DNA of 64,000 nucleotides from a virus. A program made the translations under genes and the position numbers. The DNA is taken from positions 62,001 through 126,000 of IMG/VR virus record IMGVR_UViG_3300036770_005816. One strand, given 5' to 3'. The notes under the pieces are model-generated. The model was not told the origin of the DNA, did no database searches, and worked only from the letters and a program-made list of their open reading frames with translations. Shown here piece after piece: positions 53,624 to 62,680 of the stretch. Position 1 is the stretch's first letter, and every line of letters begins with the position of its first letter.

Positions 53624-53866
53624 ATGACAAATTCATCATTCGACCCAACAATGAATCCAGAATCATTCGCAACATTCGTTTTTCTTGCCGAAGGCGAAGT
53701 ATGCGGATTCATGCAGTTGCCTCTAATGTCAGAAGCAATGGTCGCTGGACTCCGTTCTGGCAATGTTTCAGTTGTTGAAATACCGACTGGAACAACAATC
53801 CCTGCAATTTTGTCGACATGGGACGGAACAAACTTTATTCCACCTAATAGCGAAACGGGTGAATGA
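53624..53866 (+). CDS. Hypothetical protein (80 aa)
   Basis: MTNSSFDPTMNPESFATFVFLAEGEVCGFMQLPLMSEAMVAGLRSGNVSVVEIPTG in outline. Small phage protein pattern with a strand-helix-strand core; no family recognised. ATGA overlap with the next gene. Confidence 0.7.
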   Translation: MTNSSFDPTMNPESFATFVFLAEGEVCGFMQLPLMSEAMVAGLRSGNVSVVEIPTGTTIPAILSTWDGTNFIPPNSETGE

Positions 53867-54096
53867 AGAGCATGAGTGCTTGGTCTGAATATAAGAAAAA
53901 ACTCGGTGAAAGTAGACCGTGGGATGCATTGAATCCGACAGAATATATTGATACGGCACTCGCCGATTCGCGATACGAGACATGTCTAGAATGCCCTAGG
54001 TTAATCAAATCGACGAAACAATGCCGCGAATGCGGATGTTTCATGGTTTTGAAGACAAAACTTAAAAGCGCGGTATGTCCATTGGGCAAATGGTAA
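53863..54096 (+). CDS. DUF6171-like zinc-binding protein
   Basis: 77 residues. YETCLECPRLIKSTKQCRECGCFMVLKTKLKSAVCPLGKW matches the DUF6171 pattern (CxxCP...CxxCGCFM...K...CPxxxW). Two zinc knuckles. Common in marine/freshwater phage tail neighbourhoods beside 2OG-oxygenase genes. Confidence 0.85.
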   Translation: MKSMSAWSEYKKKLGESRPWDALNPTEYIDTALADSRYETCLECPRLIKSTKQCRECGCFMVLKTKLKSAVCPLGKW

Positions 54097-54111
54097 TGAG
54101 AGAAAAACTTT

Positions 54112-54762
54112 GTGAAACGCAAATTTATTGGAGACGAGAAATTCGGTATCGTTGTATACGAAAAACAGATAACGAATTGCGATAACCATATCCAAAACAT
54201 AGAAAATACAGCCAGTGGAACAATTACTGGAGAATGCCTGTGGGCAAAAGCAGAAGTAGGTCTTTATCAGTTTGACGAAGAGCACCGAAAGTGTTTTGAT
54301 TGGAAACCCACAGAAGAATGGGTGAATTCAATAAAACACAAAGATTCCAAGTTTGTTGAAACATTCAATAACATAAAAAATTCGGTTCTTTTCACCGCAC
54401 AAAACTATGCACGACATTACAATATTCACCTTGGATACATGGAAGTAATGAATTTCATAAAGTACTATGAGGGTGATTTTTTTAACTACCATTCGGACGA
54501 CGGCGCAACCTACATCGCAACAGTTTCAAGCATCGCATATCTCAACGACGACTACGAAGGCGGCGGTCTACATTTCAAATTTCTTGATTTAGAATACAAA
54601 CCCCAAACTGGGGACATAGTTGTGTTTCCATCTACATTTTTGTATACACATTCAGCAATGAGCGTCAAAAACGGAACAAAATACTCCGTTGTCACAATGT
54701 TTGACTATAACCGCAAAGAGTTCATAGATACATCTGGTAAAAACAGAAAATATTTGGAATAA
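54112..54762 (+). CDS. 2OG-Fe(II) oxygenase (prolyl-hydroxylase-like) 2
   Basis: 216 residues from a GTG. Ligands His127-x-Asp129 (YHSDD) and His180 (YTHSA); Lys190 in GTKYSV takes the 2-oxoglutarate-binding place. YLNDDYEGGGLHF is the characteristic core. Only distantly like the enzymes at 51492 and 56432, so three separate enzymes rather than recent duplicates. Less C-rich than its neighbours. Confidence 0.9.
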   Translation: MKRKFIGDEKFGIVVYEKQITNCDNHIQNIENTASGTITGECLWAKAEVGLYQFDEEHRKCFDWKPTEEWVNSIKHKDSKFVETFNNIKNSVLFTAQNYARHYNIHLGYMEVMNFIKYYEGDFFNYHSDDGATYIATVSSIAYLNDDYEGGGLHFKFLDLEYKPQTGDIVVFPSTFLYTHSAMSVKNGTKYSVVTMFDYNRKEFIDTSGKNRKYLE

Positions 54763-54768
54763 CCGACC

Positions 54769-55485
54769 ATGAACCTATTCATTTACGGTGTCAGTCAGTC
54801 TCCATTCATATTTAGAAACGCCTCCCCAAAAAGGCAGTGGATGAATGAGACATTCAGCAAACATGCCTACAGGTGCGCGCCACTCACCAGCGCCAACTCC
54901 CATGGTTGGGAAGTATGTCTTCCGCATGATGTGGTAGTGACAAAAAACGATGATGGTGAAGTGCGCATCATAGAGGGAGAGTATTTTGAAAATGTTAAAA
55001 TTTGTTCCACCGACATAATGAACGAATCAGTAGCATTTTTGCATAATATTACTTTTGTTACACAAGATGGATATTCCATTTGGGTGTCTAATCCGCCAAA
55101 CTACTTTGTTGATGGTGCACAAGCATACACAGGAATAATACCTTCGTCGTGGTGGTTCAACACATTTCAGTTTTCATGGAGAATAACAAAAATTGACTGC
55201 CCTGTACTTTTTGAGAAACACAAACCAATCATGTTCGTATCGTTGACTAGCAATACATTGCTATCAGAAACAAAAGTTGTTTTGTGCGAAACGGAAAGCG
55301 AAAAAGTCGAGACATTCAAAAGTAATTACAGAAATCACGAAACCCAAAAGAGACAAAATAATGAGGTGTGGCTCTCAACAATAAAAAAGGGAAGCAAAAT
55401 AAACGACATCGATTTTTCGGCAAATGTCGAGCACGGGAACCCGCTACCGCCAGCAGCAATCAACAAAAATGATTCAAACAAATAA
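54769..55485 (+). CDS. DUF6065-like protein
   Basis: 238 residues. HAYRCAPLTSANSHGWEVCLPHDVVV, then FVTQDGYSIWVSNPPNYF and PSSWWFNTFQFSWRIT, match the DUF6065 layout found in phages and in bacteria beside 2OG oxygenases. Function unknown. Its 3' end overlaps the glycosyltransferase start by 17 bp. Codon composition here is A/T-rich. Confidence 0.75.
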   Translation: MNLFIYGVSQSPFIFRNASPKRQWMNETFSKHAYRCAPLTSANSHGWEVCLPHDVVVTKNDDGEVRIIEGEYFENVKICSTDIMNESVAFLHNITFVTQDGYSIWVSNPPNYFVDGAQAYTGIIPSSWWFNTFQFSWRITKIDCPVLFEKHKPIMFVSLTSNTLLSETKVVLCETESEKVETFKSNYRNHETQKRQNNEVWLSTIKKGSKINDIDFSANVEHGNPLPPAAINKNDSNK

Positions 55486-56422
55486 CAGCAAAATATTGGT
55501 CGCTGTTGCGGCGTTTGACGAAAAATATGTCAAAACGACTATCGAGTCTGGACTTGATAACGCACACGACAAGTCCAACATAGTCTTTGGAATCAATTAC
55601 CAATCGAGTGACGGGTGCTTTGATGACTTATCCGAATATTCGAATAATGTAAAAGTTGTATATTCTGTTTCCGAATTCCCTAGAGGTCTCGGTGCAGACA
55701 GAATGGTGGCGTCATCATTTTGGAACGGAGAAAAATACTTCTTTCAAATAGACGGACATATGCTTTTTGAACCAAACTGGGACATATGCCTCATAGACGC
55801 ACTGGAGTCAATAAAAAAGTCTGGATTTGAAAAACCAATAATTTCAACATTCGTCCCATGGTGGTCAGTTTCAGAAGATGGGGATATTTTGCACTACGCC
55901 CCCGGAACCGTTAACTGTTGTTCTGTTTGTTCTTATGAAGCCGGAGATATAAATAGTTTATGGCTGGAACCCAAAAGGGTGTTCAATGAGACTGTCTGCG
56001 GGAAAGAAATAAAAGAACACCATACGATATCTGCGCACTACATGTTTACGCATGCAAATTGGTTAGAGGAAGTTGGGCACGATGCAAGGATTATTTGGAT
56101 TGGTGATGAACACATGATTGCGATGAGGTCATGGACGCGAGGCTACAGGATATTCAGCATAGGGCAACCCTATGCATGGCATCTAAACAAGGGTGCGGGC
56201 AAACAAGCGAAAGATTGGAGACATTCAATCAGAAACAATCACCACAATCGCGACTCGTTTCGGTTCAAGTTGGATTTCGAAAGAACACGAAAATTTTTAA
56301 CTGGGCAAGAATTTGGTCATGGCGGAGCACCAAACGAAACCTTATTGAAAATGTACGAAAAGGCAAGCGGCTTGAACTTTGTCGAAATGTATGACATGTT
56401 TGACAGATGTGACGCAGTGTAG
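55469..56422 (+). CDS. GlcNAc-type glycosyltransferase (PF11397-like)
   Basis: 317 residues starting MIQTNNSKILVAVAAFDEK. SEFPRGLGADRMVASSFWNGEKYFFQIDGHMLFEPNWD contains the acceptor-site Asp-x-His motif (DGH) as in the GlcNAc-transferase family of peptide/protein glycosylating enzymes; YMFTHANWLEEV and IGDEHMIAMRSWTRGYRIF follow. Such enzymes modify Ser/Thr or hydroxyproline (as in Dictyostelium Skp1). With the P4H-like neighbours this suggests modification of a proline-rich protein. Confidence 0.85.
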   Translation: MIQTNNSKILVAVAAFDEKYVKTTIESGLDNAHDKSNIVFGINYQSSDGCFDDLSEYSNNVKVVYSVSEFPRGLGADRMVASSFWNGEKYFFQIDGHMLFEPNWDICLIDALESIKKSGFEKPIISTFVPWWSVSEDGDILHYAPGTVNCCSVCSYEAGDINSLWLEPKRVFNETVCGKEIKEHHTISAHYMFTHANWLEEVGHDARIIWIGDEHMIAMRSWTRGYRIFSIGQPYAWHLNKGAGKQAKDWRHSIRNNHHNRDSFRFKLDFERTRKFLTGQEFGHGGAPNETLLKMYEKASGLNFVEMYDMFDRCDAV

Positions 56423-56431
56423 GCTATCAAA

Positions 56432-57049
56432 ATGCTCACTACAAACATTCAGTCGTTTTACTCCGAAAACCCATGGATTACTGTAGACAACTTTTTGAAC
56501 AGTGAGGAAATAGCGCAAATTAAAAATAGTTTGATGACAAGAAGTTTAAAAAAGTCAAATTTGATGGACAATAGCGGGAAACTAATCAACGCAGAACATA
56601 GGATTAGTAGAATATCGTTCATAAGCCAATCAGAAACTGAATATGAATGGCTGTTTCAAAAAATTCTTAGTATTGCAGATTCGCTAAATAATCAGTTTTT
56701 TCATTATGAGATATACGGTTTTGACCACTTGCAATACTCAGAATATGACTCCGCGAATCATGGTAGATACAACTGGCATGTTGACGCTTTCATTGGGGCT
56801 AACGAGTCACAAATAAAAAATATCACTTCTCTGCATCGAAAACTTTCAATCACGATTCTATTGAACGACGATTTTGAGGGCGGAGAATTTCAAATCACGC
56901 TTGACGGGGGTATGAACCAAACAGACATACCGCTGAACGAGGGCGGTTTGGTTGCATTCCCTTCGTTTATTTGTCATAGGGTTTCGGACGTTGTAGGCGG
57001 AATCAGAAAATCAATCACATGTTGGGTTGTGGGACCCAAATTCAGATAG
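56432..57049 (+). CDS. 2OG-Fe(II) oxygenase (prolyl-hydroxylase-like) 3
   Basis: 205 residues. Ligands His116-x-Asp118 (WHVDA) and His182 (CHRV), Arg192 for 2-oxoglutarate; YSEYDSANHGRYNWHVD and LLNDDFEGGEFQI fit the PKHD family. AT-rich codons as in the previous two genes. Convergent with and overlapping the glycosyltransferase at 57042 by 8 bp. Confidence 0.9.
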   Translation: MLTTNIQSFYSENPWITVDNFLNSEEIAQIKNSLMTRSLKKSNLMDNSGKLINAEHRISRISFISQSETEYEWLFQKILSIADSLNNQFFHYEIYGFDHLQYSEYDSANHGRYNWHVDAFIGANESQIKNITSLHRKLSITILLNDDFEGGEFQITLDGGMNQTDIPLNEGGLVAFPSFICHRVSDVVGGIRKSITCWVVGPKFR

Positions 57050-58100
57050 ATGTGTACCAACCGTCTTCCCACAGCGTAGAAAGACGCTTAAAGTACTCGT
57101 CGTAGCGAAGTGCCACGGCATCTAATCCATAGTGCGCCACGGCGTATTCTCTAATCTTCTTGCGGTCTAGAGACCTTGCTTTCTCCATCGCCTCAACGAA
57201 GTCTTTCAGTGTGCGGCACCGATAGCCGTTCAAGCCATTAGTCACCGTCTCGGTGAAGGCACCCCAATCAGTAGTTATCGCTGGAGTTCCGCAGGCTTGC
57301 GACTCAATTACAACCGTACCGAACGGCTCCACGTAAATAGTGGGGGCGAACGAGGCAATCGCATTACCGAATAATTCGGCGCGTCTCTCCGAGCCGACCA
57401 CACCCACGTATTCTCCGTACGAAGGTGGAATACCCTGCCCTGCGATGAGCAGTCTGGCGCCAACCTTCTTGCAGGCTTCCACGGCGATGTTGAAGCCCTT
57501 GCGTTCTATGAGGCGCCCCATGAACAAGTAATAATCGCTCGGTTCTTCCACGAATGGAAACTGAGCGATGTCTATGTAAGCGGGAATGACTGCGTCATAG
57601 AACCTGCCATCAGCCGCCGCAGGGTTCTTGGCTTCCGCACCGTAGATGGAGTGCATCCACGCATACGACTCGAATACCCGATACTTGGCGAATGTTCCTG
57701 GGTATCCGATACCAAACTCGACCGTCATATGGTTCGGATAGGCGTAGGCGATTGACCTGTGCGAATAACCGCCGATTACGCAGATGAAGTCTCGTTCCTC
57801 TAGGCGACCGCGTAGTTCTTTTACGACCGTCTGGTTGAACTTGACCCAATGGGGTTTCGAGTCGTCGAACGACGCCATCGTGTAGTGCCCACCGTTGCAT
57901 GCGGCGAGTCGTTCTTTCTCCGTGAAGCACTGAATGTGCTCGTCGCACGGCGCTTCGTTCCTGTCCCCTGAATAAACATAAACCGTGTTCCCCAGGGATT
58001 TCATCATGATGGCAAACTTGCGCACCTTCTCAGTGAAGGCGCACGCGGTGAAATCTAGGGTCGTTTGGGTGTGTGGCAAACTCACCACATGGAATCGCAT
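57042..58100 (-). CDS. GT-B (family 4-like) glycosyltransferase
   Basis: 352 residues. The C-terminal lobe has the sugar-nucleotide site YYLFMGRLIERKGFNIAVEACKKVG, then APTIYVEPFGTVVIESQACGTPAITTDWGA (the E-x7-E motif), as in group 1/GT4 enzymes. N-terminal lobe less conserved. Transfers a sugar from a nucleotide donor; acceptor unknown. Balanced base composition, unlike the AT-rich neighbours, so acquired separately. Confidence 0.9.
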   Translation of the reverse strand: MRFHVVSLPHTQTTLDFTACAFTEKVRKFAIMMKSLGNTVYVYSGDRNEAPCDEHIQCFTEKERLAACNGGHYTMASFDDSKPHWVKFNQTVVKELRGRLEERDFICVIGGYSHRSIAYAYPNHMTVEFGIGYPGTFAKYRVFESYAWMHSIYGAEAKNPAAADGRFYDAVIPAYIDIAQFPFVEEPSDYYLFMGRLIERKGFNIAVEACKKVGARLLIAGQGIPPSYGEYVGVVGSERRAELFGNAIASFAPTIYVEPFGTVVIESQACGTPAITTDWGAFTETVTNGLNGYRCRTLKDFVEAMEKARSLDRKKIREYAVAHYGLDAVALRYDEYFKRLSTLWEDGWYTSI

Positions 58101-58109
58101 GTAGCGAGT

Positions 58110-58370
58110 CTAGTCTTCTGCGGGTTCGCTTTCTGGTGTCACGAACTCGTCTAGTTCAGCGTCGTAGCGGTCTCCGATACCAGCGTACTTAGACCTGAAA
58201 CTTGCCGAATAACTTGTTTGCTTCCACTCGCCAGCGAGTCCTAGTGATGCGATGAACTGCTGACCGACTGCTTCTGATTCTGGGAAGTTGCCGCCGCCGA
58301 TGGTGGCGTTAGCGACGACGATGACCTGCTGAACGATGTTGTTCTCATCTAGTTGAGCGAAGTGTGCCAT
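58110..58370 (-). CDS. Tail-associated protein (86 aa)
   Basis: MAHFAQLDENNIVQQVIVVANATIGG, then IASLGLAGEWKQTSYSASFRSKYAGIGDRYDAELDEFVTP is the widespread phage/cyanophage tail-fibre-end domain (GxWxQTSYN...RxxYAGIGxxYD). TAATG overlap upstream. Probably virion-associated. Confidence 0.85.
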   Translation of the reverse strand: MAHFAQLDENNIVQQVIVVANATIGGGNFPESEAVGQQFIASLGLAGEWKQTSYSASFRSKYAGIGDRYDAELDEFVTPESEPAED

Positions 58371-59302
58371 TACCAAGTCACCGTTCCTGTGCCATAGAAC
58401 TCAGTCACGATGTAGTTCGTTAGGAAGTAGATGCGAGCCGCACCGCTCGTCACTGTTGGAATCTTCGTGTTCGCTGGCTGTCGTAGGAATACGACACCAG
58501 AGCCGCCTGCACCTGACGGTCGGTTCGTGTTGTCATAGCCACCGCCGCCGCCACCGCCGCTGTTCGCCAATCCGCCTGCTTCCGCTAGCGCAAACTCAGT
58601 AGCACCACGGCCACCGCCGCCCGTGCCAGGTGCTGCTTGTCCTGATGAGCCGCCGCCAGCACGAACAATAGCGGTATCTGTCACCGATGAAGAAACACCG
58701 TCGCCACCTGTGCCGACACCATCCGTGTCGCCTGCTTCACCAGCACCACCACCACCGCCGCCTTGGTTCGATGTTGCGTTAGTTCCGCCTGCGTAGCCTT
58801 CATTCGCTGTTCCAGCACCAGCCGTCGGAGTATTGGTAGAAGATGCGCCAGCACCACCGCCACTACCACCCGAGCGACCAGCCGCATTAGCCGCCGTGTT
58901 ATTGCCACGACCACCACCGCCGCCACCCGTTGCGGTAATCGTCGTCAAACCCGTGCCAGCGATAGACGAGTTAGACCCGTCATTACCTTGAGTGTTTATT
59001 ACGGTCACTGATGCGCCACCGCCGCCGATGGTCACCGTGTAAGAAACGCCAGCCGTAATGTTGATAGCGCTTTCGGCTGAAGCGCCGCCGCCTGAAGATT
59101 CACCGCTTACCGATGAGCGGTATCCGCCAGCACCACCGCCGCCGCCTGAACGGTCACCGCCAGCATTATTGCCCATGCCGCCTGAGCCGCCGCCAGCGAT
59201 AACTAGATACTCAACCGTTGTCGGCGCAGCCGCAGCCGCCGCACCACGCTTTGTCCACCCTGATACTTCTGTGCCTGAGCGTGTACGCTCACCGAAACGC
59301 AT
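58370..59302 (-). CDS. Glycine-rich tail/adhesin protein (310 aa) A
   Basis: TTVEYLVIAGGGSGGMGNNAGG, then long Gly/Ala/Ser-rich stretches (GGGGGAGGYRSS, GGGGRGNNT), ending in a short beta region (FLRQPANTKIPTVTSGAARIYFLTNYI). Paralogous to the genes at 61010 and 62680 (shared VEYLVIAGGG and YRSSVSGESSGGG-type blocks). Gly-rich tail tips often bind the host surface. Confidence 0.85.
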   Translation of the reverse strand: MRFGERTRSGTEVSGWTKRGAAAAAAPTTVEYLVIAGGGSGGMGNNAGGDRSGGGGGAGGYRSSVSGESSGGGASAESAINITAGVSYTVTIGGGGASVTVINTQGNDGSNSSIAGTGLTTITATGGGGGGRGNNTAANAAGRSGGSGGGAGASSTNTPTAGAGTANEGYAGGTNATSNQGGGGGGAGEAGDTDGVGTGGDGVSSSVTDTAIVRAGGGSSGQAAPGTGGGGRGATEFALAEAGGLANSGGGGGGGYDNTNRPSGAGGSGVVFLRQPANTKIPTVTSGAARIYFLTNYIVTEFYGTGTVTW

Positions 59303-59310
59303 CGCTACCC

Positions 59311-59658
59311 CTAGGCAGTAATGCGGTTCACATAACCGCCAATCATGACGACATTTGCGGTTGCGGCAAAAGCACGCACCACAACTGAACCAGTAACAAC
59401 CAAACCTGGAACCACAAGAATCAAACCAGACTCTGCGGTAATCGTCTGCTCGATGAGGTCGTCTGGCGAAGAAGTGCCGCCGAACTCAATTGTCAACTTA
59501 CGGTCCGTCGTATCGGAGTTGACCGCGTACAGCCACACCTCGTCTTCTGCGGTGGCGTGCGCCGTGTGAATGGTAGTGCCAGCAGTGGCGGTCGCCGCTA
59601 CCTTAATGAGCCTGCCGTTCGTTGAACCGCTCAGTAGTTCTTTGCTAAATATAGCCAT
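59311..59658 (-). CDS. Virion/decoration-type protein (115 aa)
   Basis: MAIFSKELLSGSTNGRLIKVAATATAGTTIHTAHATAEDEVWLYAVNSDTTDRKLTIEFGGTSSPDDLIEQTIT in outline: the TTIHT...EDEVWLYAVN...DRKLTIEFGG layout is a recurrent phage decoration/baseplate-linked beta domain. Resembles the gene at 63613. Confidence 0.8.
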   Translation of the reverse strand: MAIFSKELLSGSTNGRLIKVAATATAGTTIHTAHATAEDEVWLYAVNSDTTDRKLTIEFGGTSSPDDLIEQTITAESGLILVVPGLVVTGSVVVRAFAATANVVMIGGYVNRITA

Positions 59659-59665
59659 GATTCTC

Positions 59666-59890
59666 CTATCCGAAAATCTGCGTTGCTAGGACGACTTGGT
59701 CGTTTTCTCCAGAAGTAATCGCGTTGGATGGCAACGACGAGTACGAAAGGCTTGTCCACGCCGTTGAACCGTCGCCAATCTTGTATCTGCCAGTGTCGGT
59801 CTCCAAGGCGAGTTCGCCAGCAGCCAAGGTCGGGTTTGACGCCGTCCAAGCGGCGGCAGTTCCTCGTCTGAGTTGAATAGTTACAGCCAT
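59666..59890 (-). CDS. Mtd_N-like tail protein (74 aa)
   Basis: MAVTIQLRRGTAAAWTASNP, then LAAGELALETDTGRYKIGDGSTAWTSLSY is the N-terminal domain of the major tropism determinant family, used to attach fibre tips. Only this domain is present, so the binding tip must be on another gene. Confidence 0.88.
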   Translation of the reverse strand: MAVTIQLRRGTAAAWTASNPTLAAGELALETDTGRYKIGDGSTAWTSLSYSSLPSNAITSGENDQVVLATQIFG

Positions 59891-60076
59891 TTAGACACCT
59901 CCCCCGTCGAGGGTTGCGATACCGCCGTAGACCGAATCGGGTCCACCGCCGTCAACATTGTTTACCAGAGTAGCACTTGTTATGAGTATCCAAGCGGTAC
60001 CGTCCCATTTCCAGGTGCGGGCGTCGTAGGAGTAGTAGTCGCCAGTTGTTGGGGAGGCAGGGAAGTCAATCGGCAT
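59891..60076 (-). CDS. Small tail-linked protein (61 aa)
   Basis: MPIDFPASPTTGDYYSYDARTWKWDGTAWILITSATLVNNVDGG in outline: the TTGDYYSYDAxTWKWDGTAW segment is a short phage fibre-adaptor domain (compare SGSAWVEIQ in the gene at 52093). Adjacent to the Mtd_N-like gene without gap. Confidence 0.8.
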   Translation of the reverse strand: MPIDFPASPTTGDYYSYDARTWKWDGTAWILITSATLVNNVDGGGPDSVYGGIATLDGGGV

Positions 60077-60339
60077 CAGATGCCCCCAATAATGGCGTTA
60101 ATTTCGTCTTCGGTTAGACCCAAAGCGGCGAGTTTGGCTTTGGCGGATTCTTTGGCGGCGAGTTTGGCTTCTCTTTCGGCACTTATTTCTGCTTTTACAT
60201 CATCCCATGCATCGTCAAGTGATGCTTTGCTTGGCTTCTCGCCGCCGTCAAGCATGGTTAAACCTTCGTAATCATCGCCTTCAAGTTTCCATTCACGGTC
60301 ATTGTGGCGTCGGCTTAAAATTGCGGCGTAGTCAATCAT
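60076..60339 (-). CDS. Hypothetical protein (87 aa), tail-region
   Basis: MIDYAAILSRRHNDREWKLEGDDYEGLTMLDGGEKPSKASLDDAW in outline, ending in a helical Lys/Ala region (AKLAAKESAKAKLAALGLTEDEINAIIGGI). This REWxLxGxDYxGLxW-type start is common in short phage tail proteins. ATGA overlap with the next gene upstream. Confidence 0.8.
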   Translation of the reverse strand: MIDYAAILSRRHNDREWKLEGDDYEGLTMLDGGEKPSKASLDDAWDDVKAEISAEREAKLAAKESAKAKLAALGLTEDEINAIIGGI

Positions 60340-60980
60340 GGCGCTACCTCGAATACAGTGATAGTGCTTGCGCCTCTGGCAATCCATGTTTGGTCAGAAT
60401 CACTTTGCGACCTGTTTATATAAACAGTAACAGTGGCTCCACGAGCATGAGAAACATCTACCGAATAGGTAGTGGAAGATGTGGTGGCTGGACTATCAAG
60501 AAATACCAAAACAGTGTTTGTGAGGCTTTCTTGCGCCTGCGCTGACGTGTCACCCAAGAATCCGCCTGTCACACGTTGGCGGTTTGATGCGGCATTACCA
60601 ACGTTGATAGCGGTGGCACCACGCATGAGTTGATAGTATGAACCGACACCATCCCCTGTTTGACCGCCAGTAATTTGTGCGACAACAAGAATCTTATTGT
60701 TTGCCGAAGTTGGCGTTATTGATACCGAAAGACCCGTAATTGAGGTTTTTGCACCTTGTGCAACACTTGCCGTAAATGTATCAGTTTTAGTTGTTGATTG
60801 TACTTGAACAACTGCCCCAGCCGCCGTATACACCCACGCACTTCCGTTATACGAGGCAACCCTGTCCGTATCGGTTTCATAAATAAGTTGCCCTTCGTAG
60901 GGAACAGTTGGGCGGGTCGTGGAAGTACAGACACCTGGCTTGATGACAGAAGATGCGCCGAGGACGCTTGAGAACGGCAT
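60336..60980 (-). CDS. Tail-fibre-type protein (214 aa)
   Basis: MPFSSVLGASSVIKPGVCTSTTRPTVPYEGQLIYETDTDRVASYNGSAWV: the phage fibre attachment pattern GxLIYETDTxRxxxYNGSAW near the start, then a beta-sandwich (GGQTGDGVGSYYQLMRGATAINVG, STTYSVDVSHARGATVTVYINRSQ) known from tail-tip C-termini. Probably a fibre or adhesin subunit. Confidence 0.85.
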   Translation of the reverse strand: MPFSSVLGASSVIKPGVCTSTTRPTVPYEGQLIYETDTDRVASYNGSAWVYTAAGAVVQVQSTTKTDTFTASVAQGAKTSITGLSVSITPTSANNKILVVAQITGGQTGDGVGSYYQLMRGATAINVGNAASNRQRVTGGFLGDTSAQAQESLTNTVLVFLDSPATTSSTTYSVDVSHARGATVTVYINRSQSDSDQTWIARGASTITVFEVAP

Positions 60981-61009
60981 GATTTACTCCGCTTCCATGA
61001 TAAACGATT

Positions 61010-62680
61010 TCATGCCCGTGCCACCGTGAAAGTGCCAGATGCATTGAATGTGTGGATTGTGTAGGAGCCAGACGTGGTGATTGTTCCACCAGTTACGGAG
61101 AGACCGACTGCGTTGGCTGTTGGGTAACGGAGTATGACAATGCCTGAGCCGCCGTTTCCACCTCCAACGACATCATCTATCGTTCCACCTCCGCCACCGC
61201 CAGTGTTTGCTGTTCCAGGCTGAGCAGCAACGGTTGATGGAGTTGTCCTACCACCATTTCCACCGCCGCCATCACCGCCAGAACCACCTGCATTTCCACC
61301 GCCACCCCCACCGCCAGCGTAAGTAACAGATGCGCCAGTAATACTTGAACTTAATCCGTCTCCACCTGCACCAGTTCCATCGGTTTCTCCTGCTTCACCT
61401 GCTCCACCACCACCACAACCTATGCCGAGTGTCGTGCCACCGCGACTTCCGCCAGAAAAACCTTCACCAACAATACCCAAACCACCTTGTGCATTCGCCG
61501 TATCCCTAGCACCACCACCTGAACCACCGTTATTTCCTTCTGGTCCGATTGAACCGCCACCACCGCCGCCACCAGAAGTGCTTATACCTATTGCAGAACT
61601 TCCGTTTCCACTCCCTCCGTCAGCATTCAGCGAACCAGTGGTGCCTCCAGCACCAACGGTAACTGTATAACTTTGAACGTAGGCGAGCGTGGTGCCTGTT
61701 TTCATGCCACCAGCGCCTCCCCCACCTGCACGATTTGACCCGCCCGCACCGCCGCCGCCAACAACAAGATATTCAATACCGCCCAAAATCGGCACATACG
61801 TCAGCGTTCCTACAGCAGAACCAGAGACTCGACGACGGATGTAGACGATTCCACCAGAACCATTACCGCCGTTGAAAGAATATGTTCCACCTCCCCCTCC
61901 AGAACCAGTACTCGCGGCGCCATTCCCTGCCGCTGTTGAGTTATTGGAGCCAGCGCCACCAACACCAGAACCACCAGCGCCAGCGGTGCTTCCCGCTTCG
62001 CCGAAACCGCCACCACCGCCGCCTGCCAAAAATTGTGAAGACCCCAAAAATCCTGATGCATCATAGCCAGAACCGCCAGCACCACATTGTGAACCACTCG
62101 CATTTGAACCTGCACTCCCCCAGCCTCCACCTCCGCCAGAAGGGTATGGGTTGGTAATGATTCCACCATTACCTCCACCGGCATTGCCTTGATTTAGCGC
62201 TATTGCGCTTCCGCCAGTTGTTGTTCCGTTTGTTCCGTTTCCTCCGCCGCCAGAGGCTCCGTTTCTACCGTTATTTGGTCCACCGCTATCAGTTCCACCC
62301 CCACCTCCACCGAGTGCTACCAATGTCTCAAAACGTGACGGTGTTCCGTCGCCCCCTTGATTTCCGCTTCCCGTGGACGTTGCTCCGTTCCCCCCAGAAC
62401 CGATAACAGTCGAATATGTTCCAACCGAAAGATAAAGTGTGTTCGGCGTAATTAATCCTCCTGCTCCACCCCCGCCTCCTCTGCCCTTTCCACCTCCGCC
62501 ACCACCGCCGGCGACGATGACATCAAACCACCCAGGTGTAGTGACGACGAGCGAACCAGTCGCCGTAAAGGTATGCAACTTGTAGCCGACACCAGAGACT
62601 GTGATGTCCGTTTCTGTACCGCCCGATGCAATACCGTATTCGGTTGCGATGCGTGGTGTGCGAGAGTTTGAGATTCCCAT
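61010..62680 (-). CDS. Glycine-rich tail/adhesin protein (556 aa) B
   Basis: N-terminal GVGYKLHTFTATGSLVVTTPGWFDVIVAGGG, then long Gly/Ser/Ala runs. The middle repeats the motif IEYLVVGGGGAGG, and the C-terminus ends TTSGSYTIHTFNASGTFTVARA. It is a double-length homologue of the single-copy relatives at 58370 and 62680, probably by internal duplication (two copies of the EYLV/VIVAGGG plus Gly-rich plus IHTF block). Likely host-surface binding. Confidence 0.85.
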   Translation of the reverse strand: MGISNSRTPRIATEYGIASGGTETDITVSGVGYKLHTFTATGSLVVTTPGWFDVIVAGGGGGGGKGRGGGGGAGGLITPNTLYLSVGTYSTVIGSGGNGATSTGSGNQGGDGTPSRFETLVALGGGGGGTDSGGPNNGRNGASGGGGNGTNGTTTGGSAIALNQGNAGGGNGGIITNPYPSGGGGGWGSAGSNASGSQCGAGGSGYDASGFLGSSQFLAGGGGGGFGEAGSTAGAGGSGVGGAGSNNSTAAGNGAASTGSGGGGGTYSFNGGNGSGGIVYIRRRVSGSAVGTLTYVPILGGIEYLVVGGGGAGGSNRAGGGGAGGMKTGTTLAYVQSYTVTVGAGGTTGSLNADGGSGNGSSAIGISTSGGGGGGGSIGPEGNNGGSGGGARDTANAQGGLGIVGEGFSGGSRGGTTLGIGCGGGGAGEAGETDGTGAGGDGLSSSITGASVTYAGGGGGGGNAGGSGGDGGGGNGGRTTPSTVAAQPGTANTGGGGGGTIDDVVGGGNGGSGIVILRYPTANAVGLSVTGGTITTSGSYTIHTFNASGTFTVARA

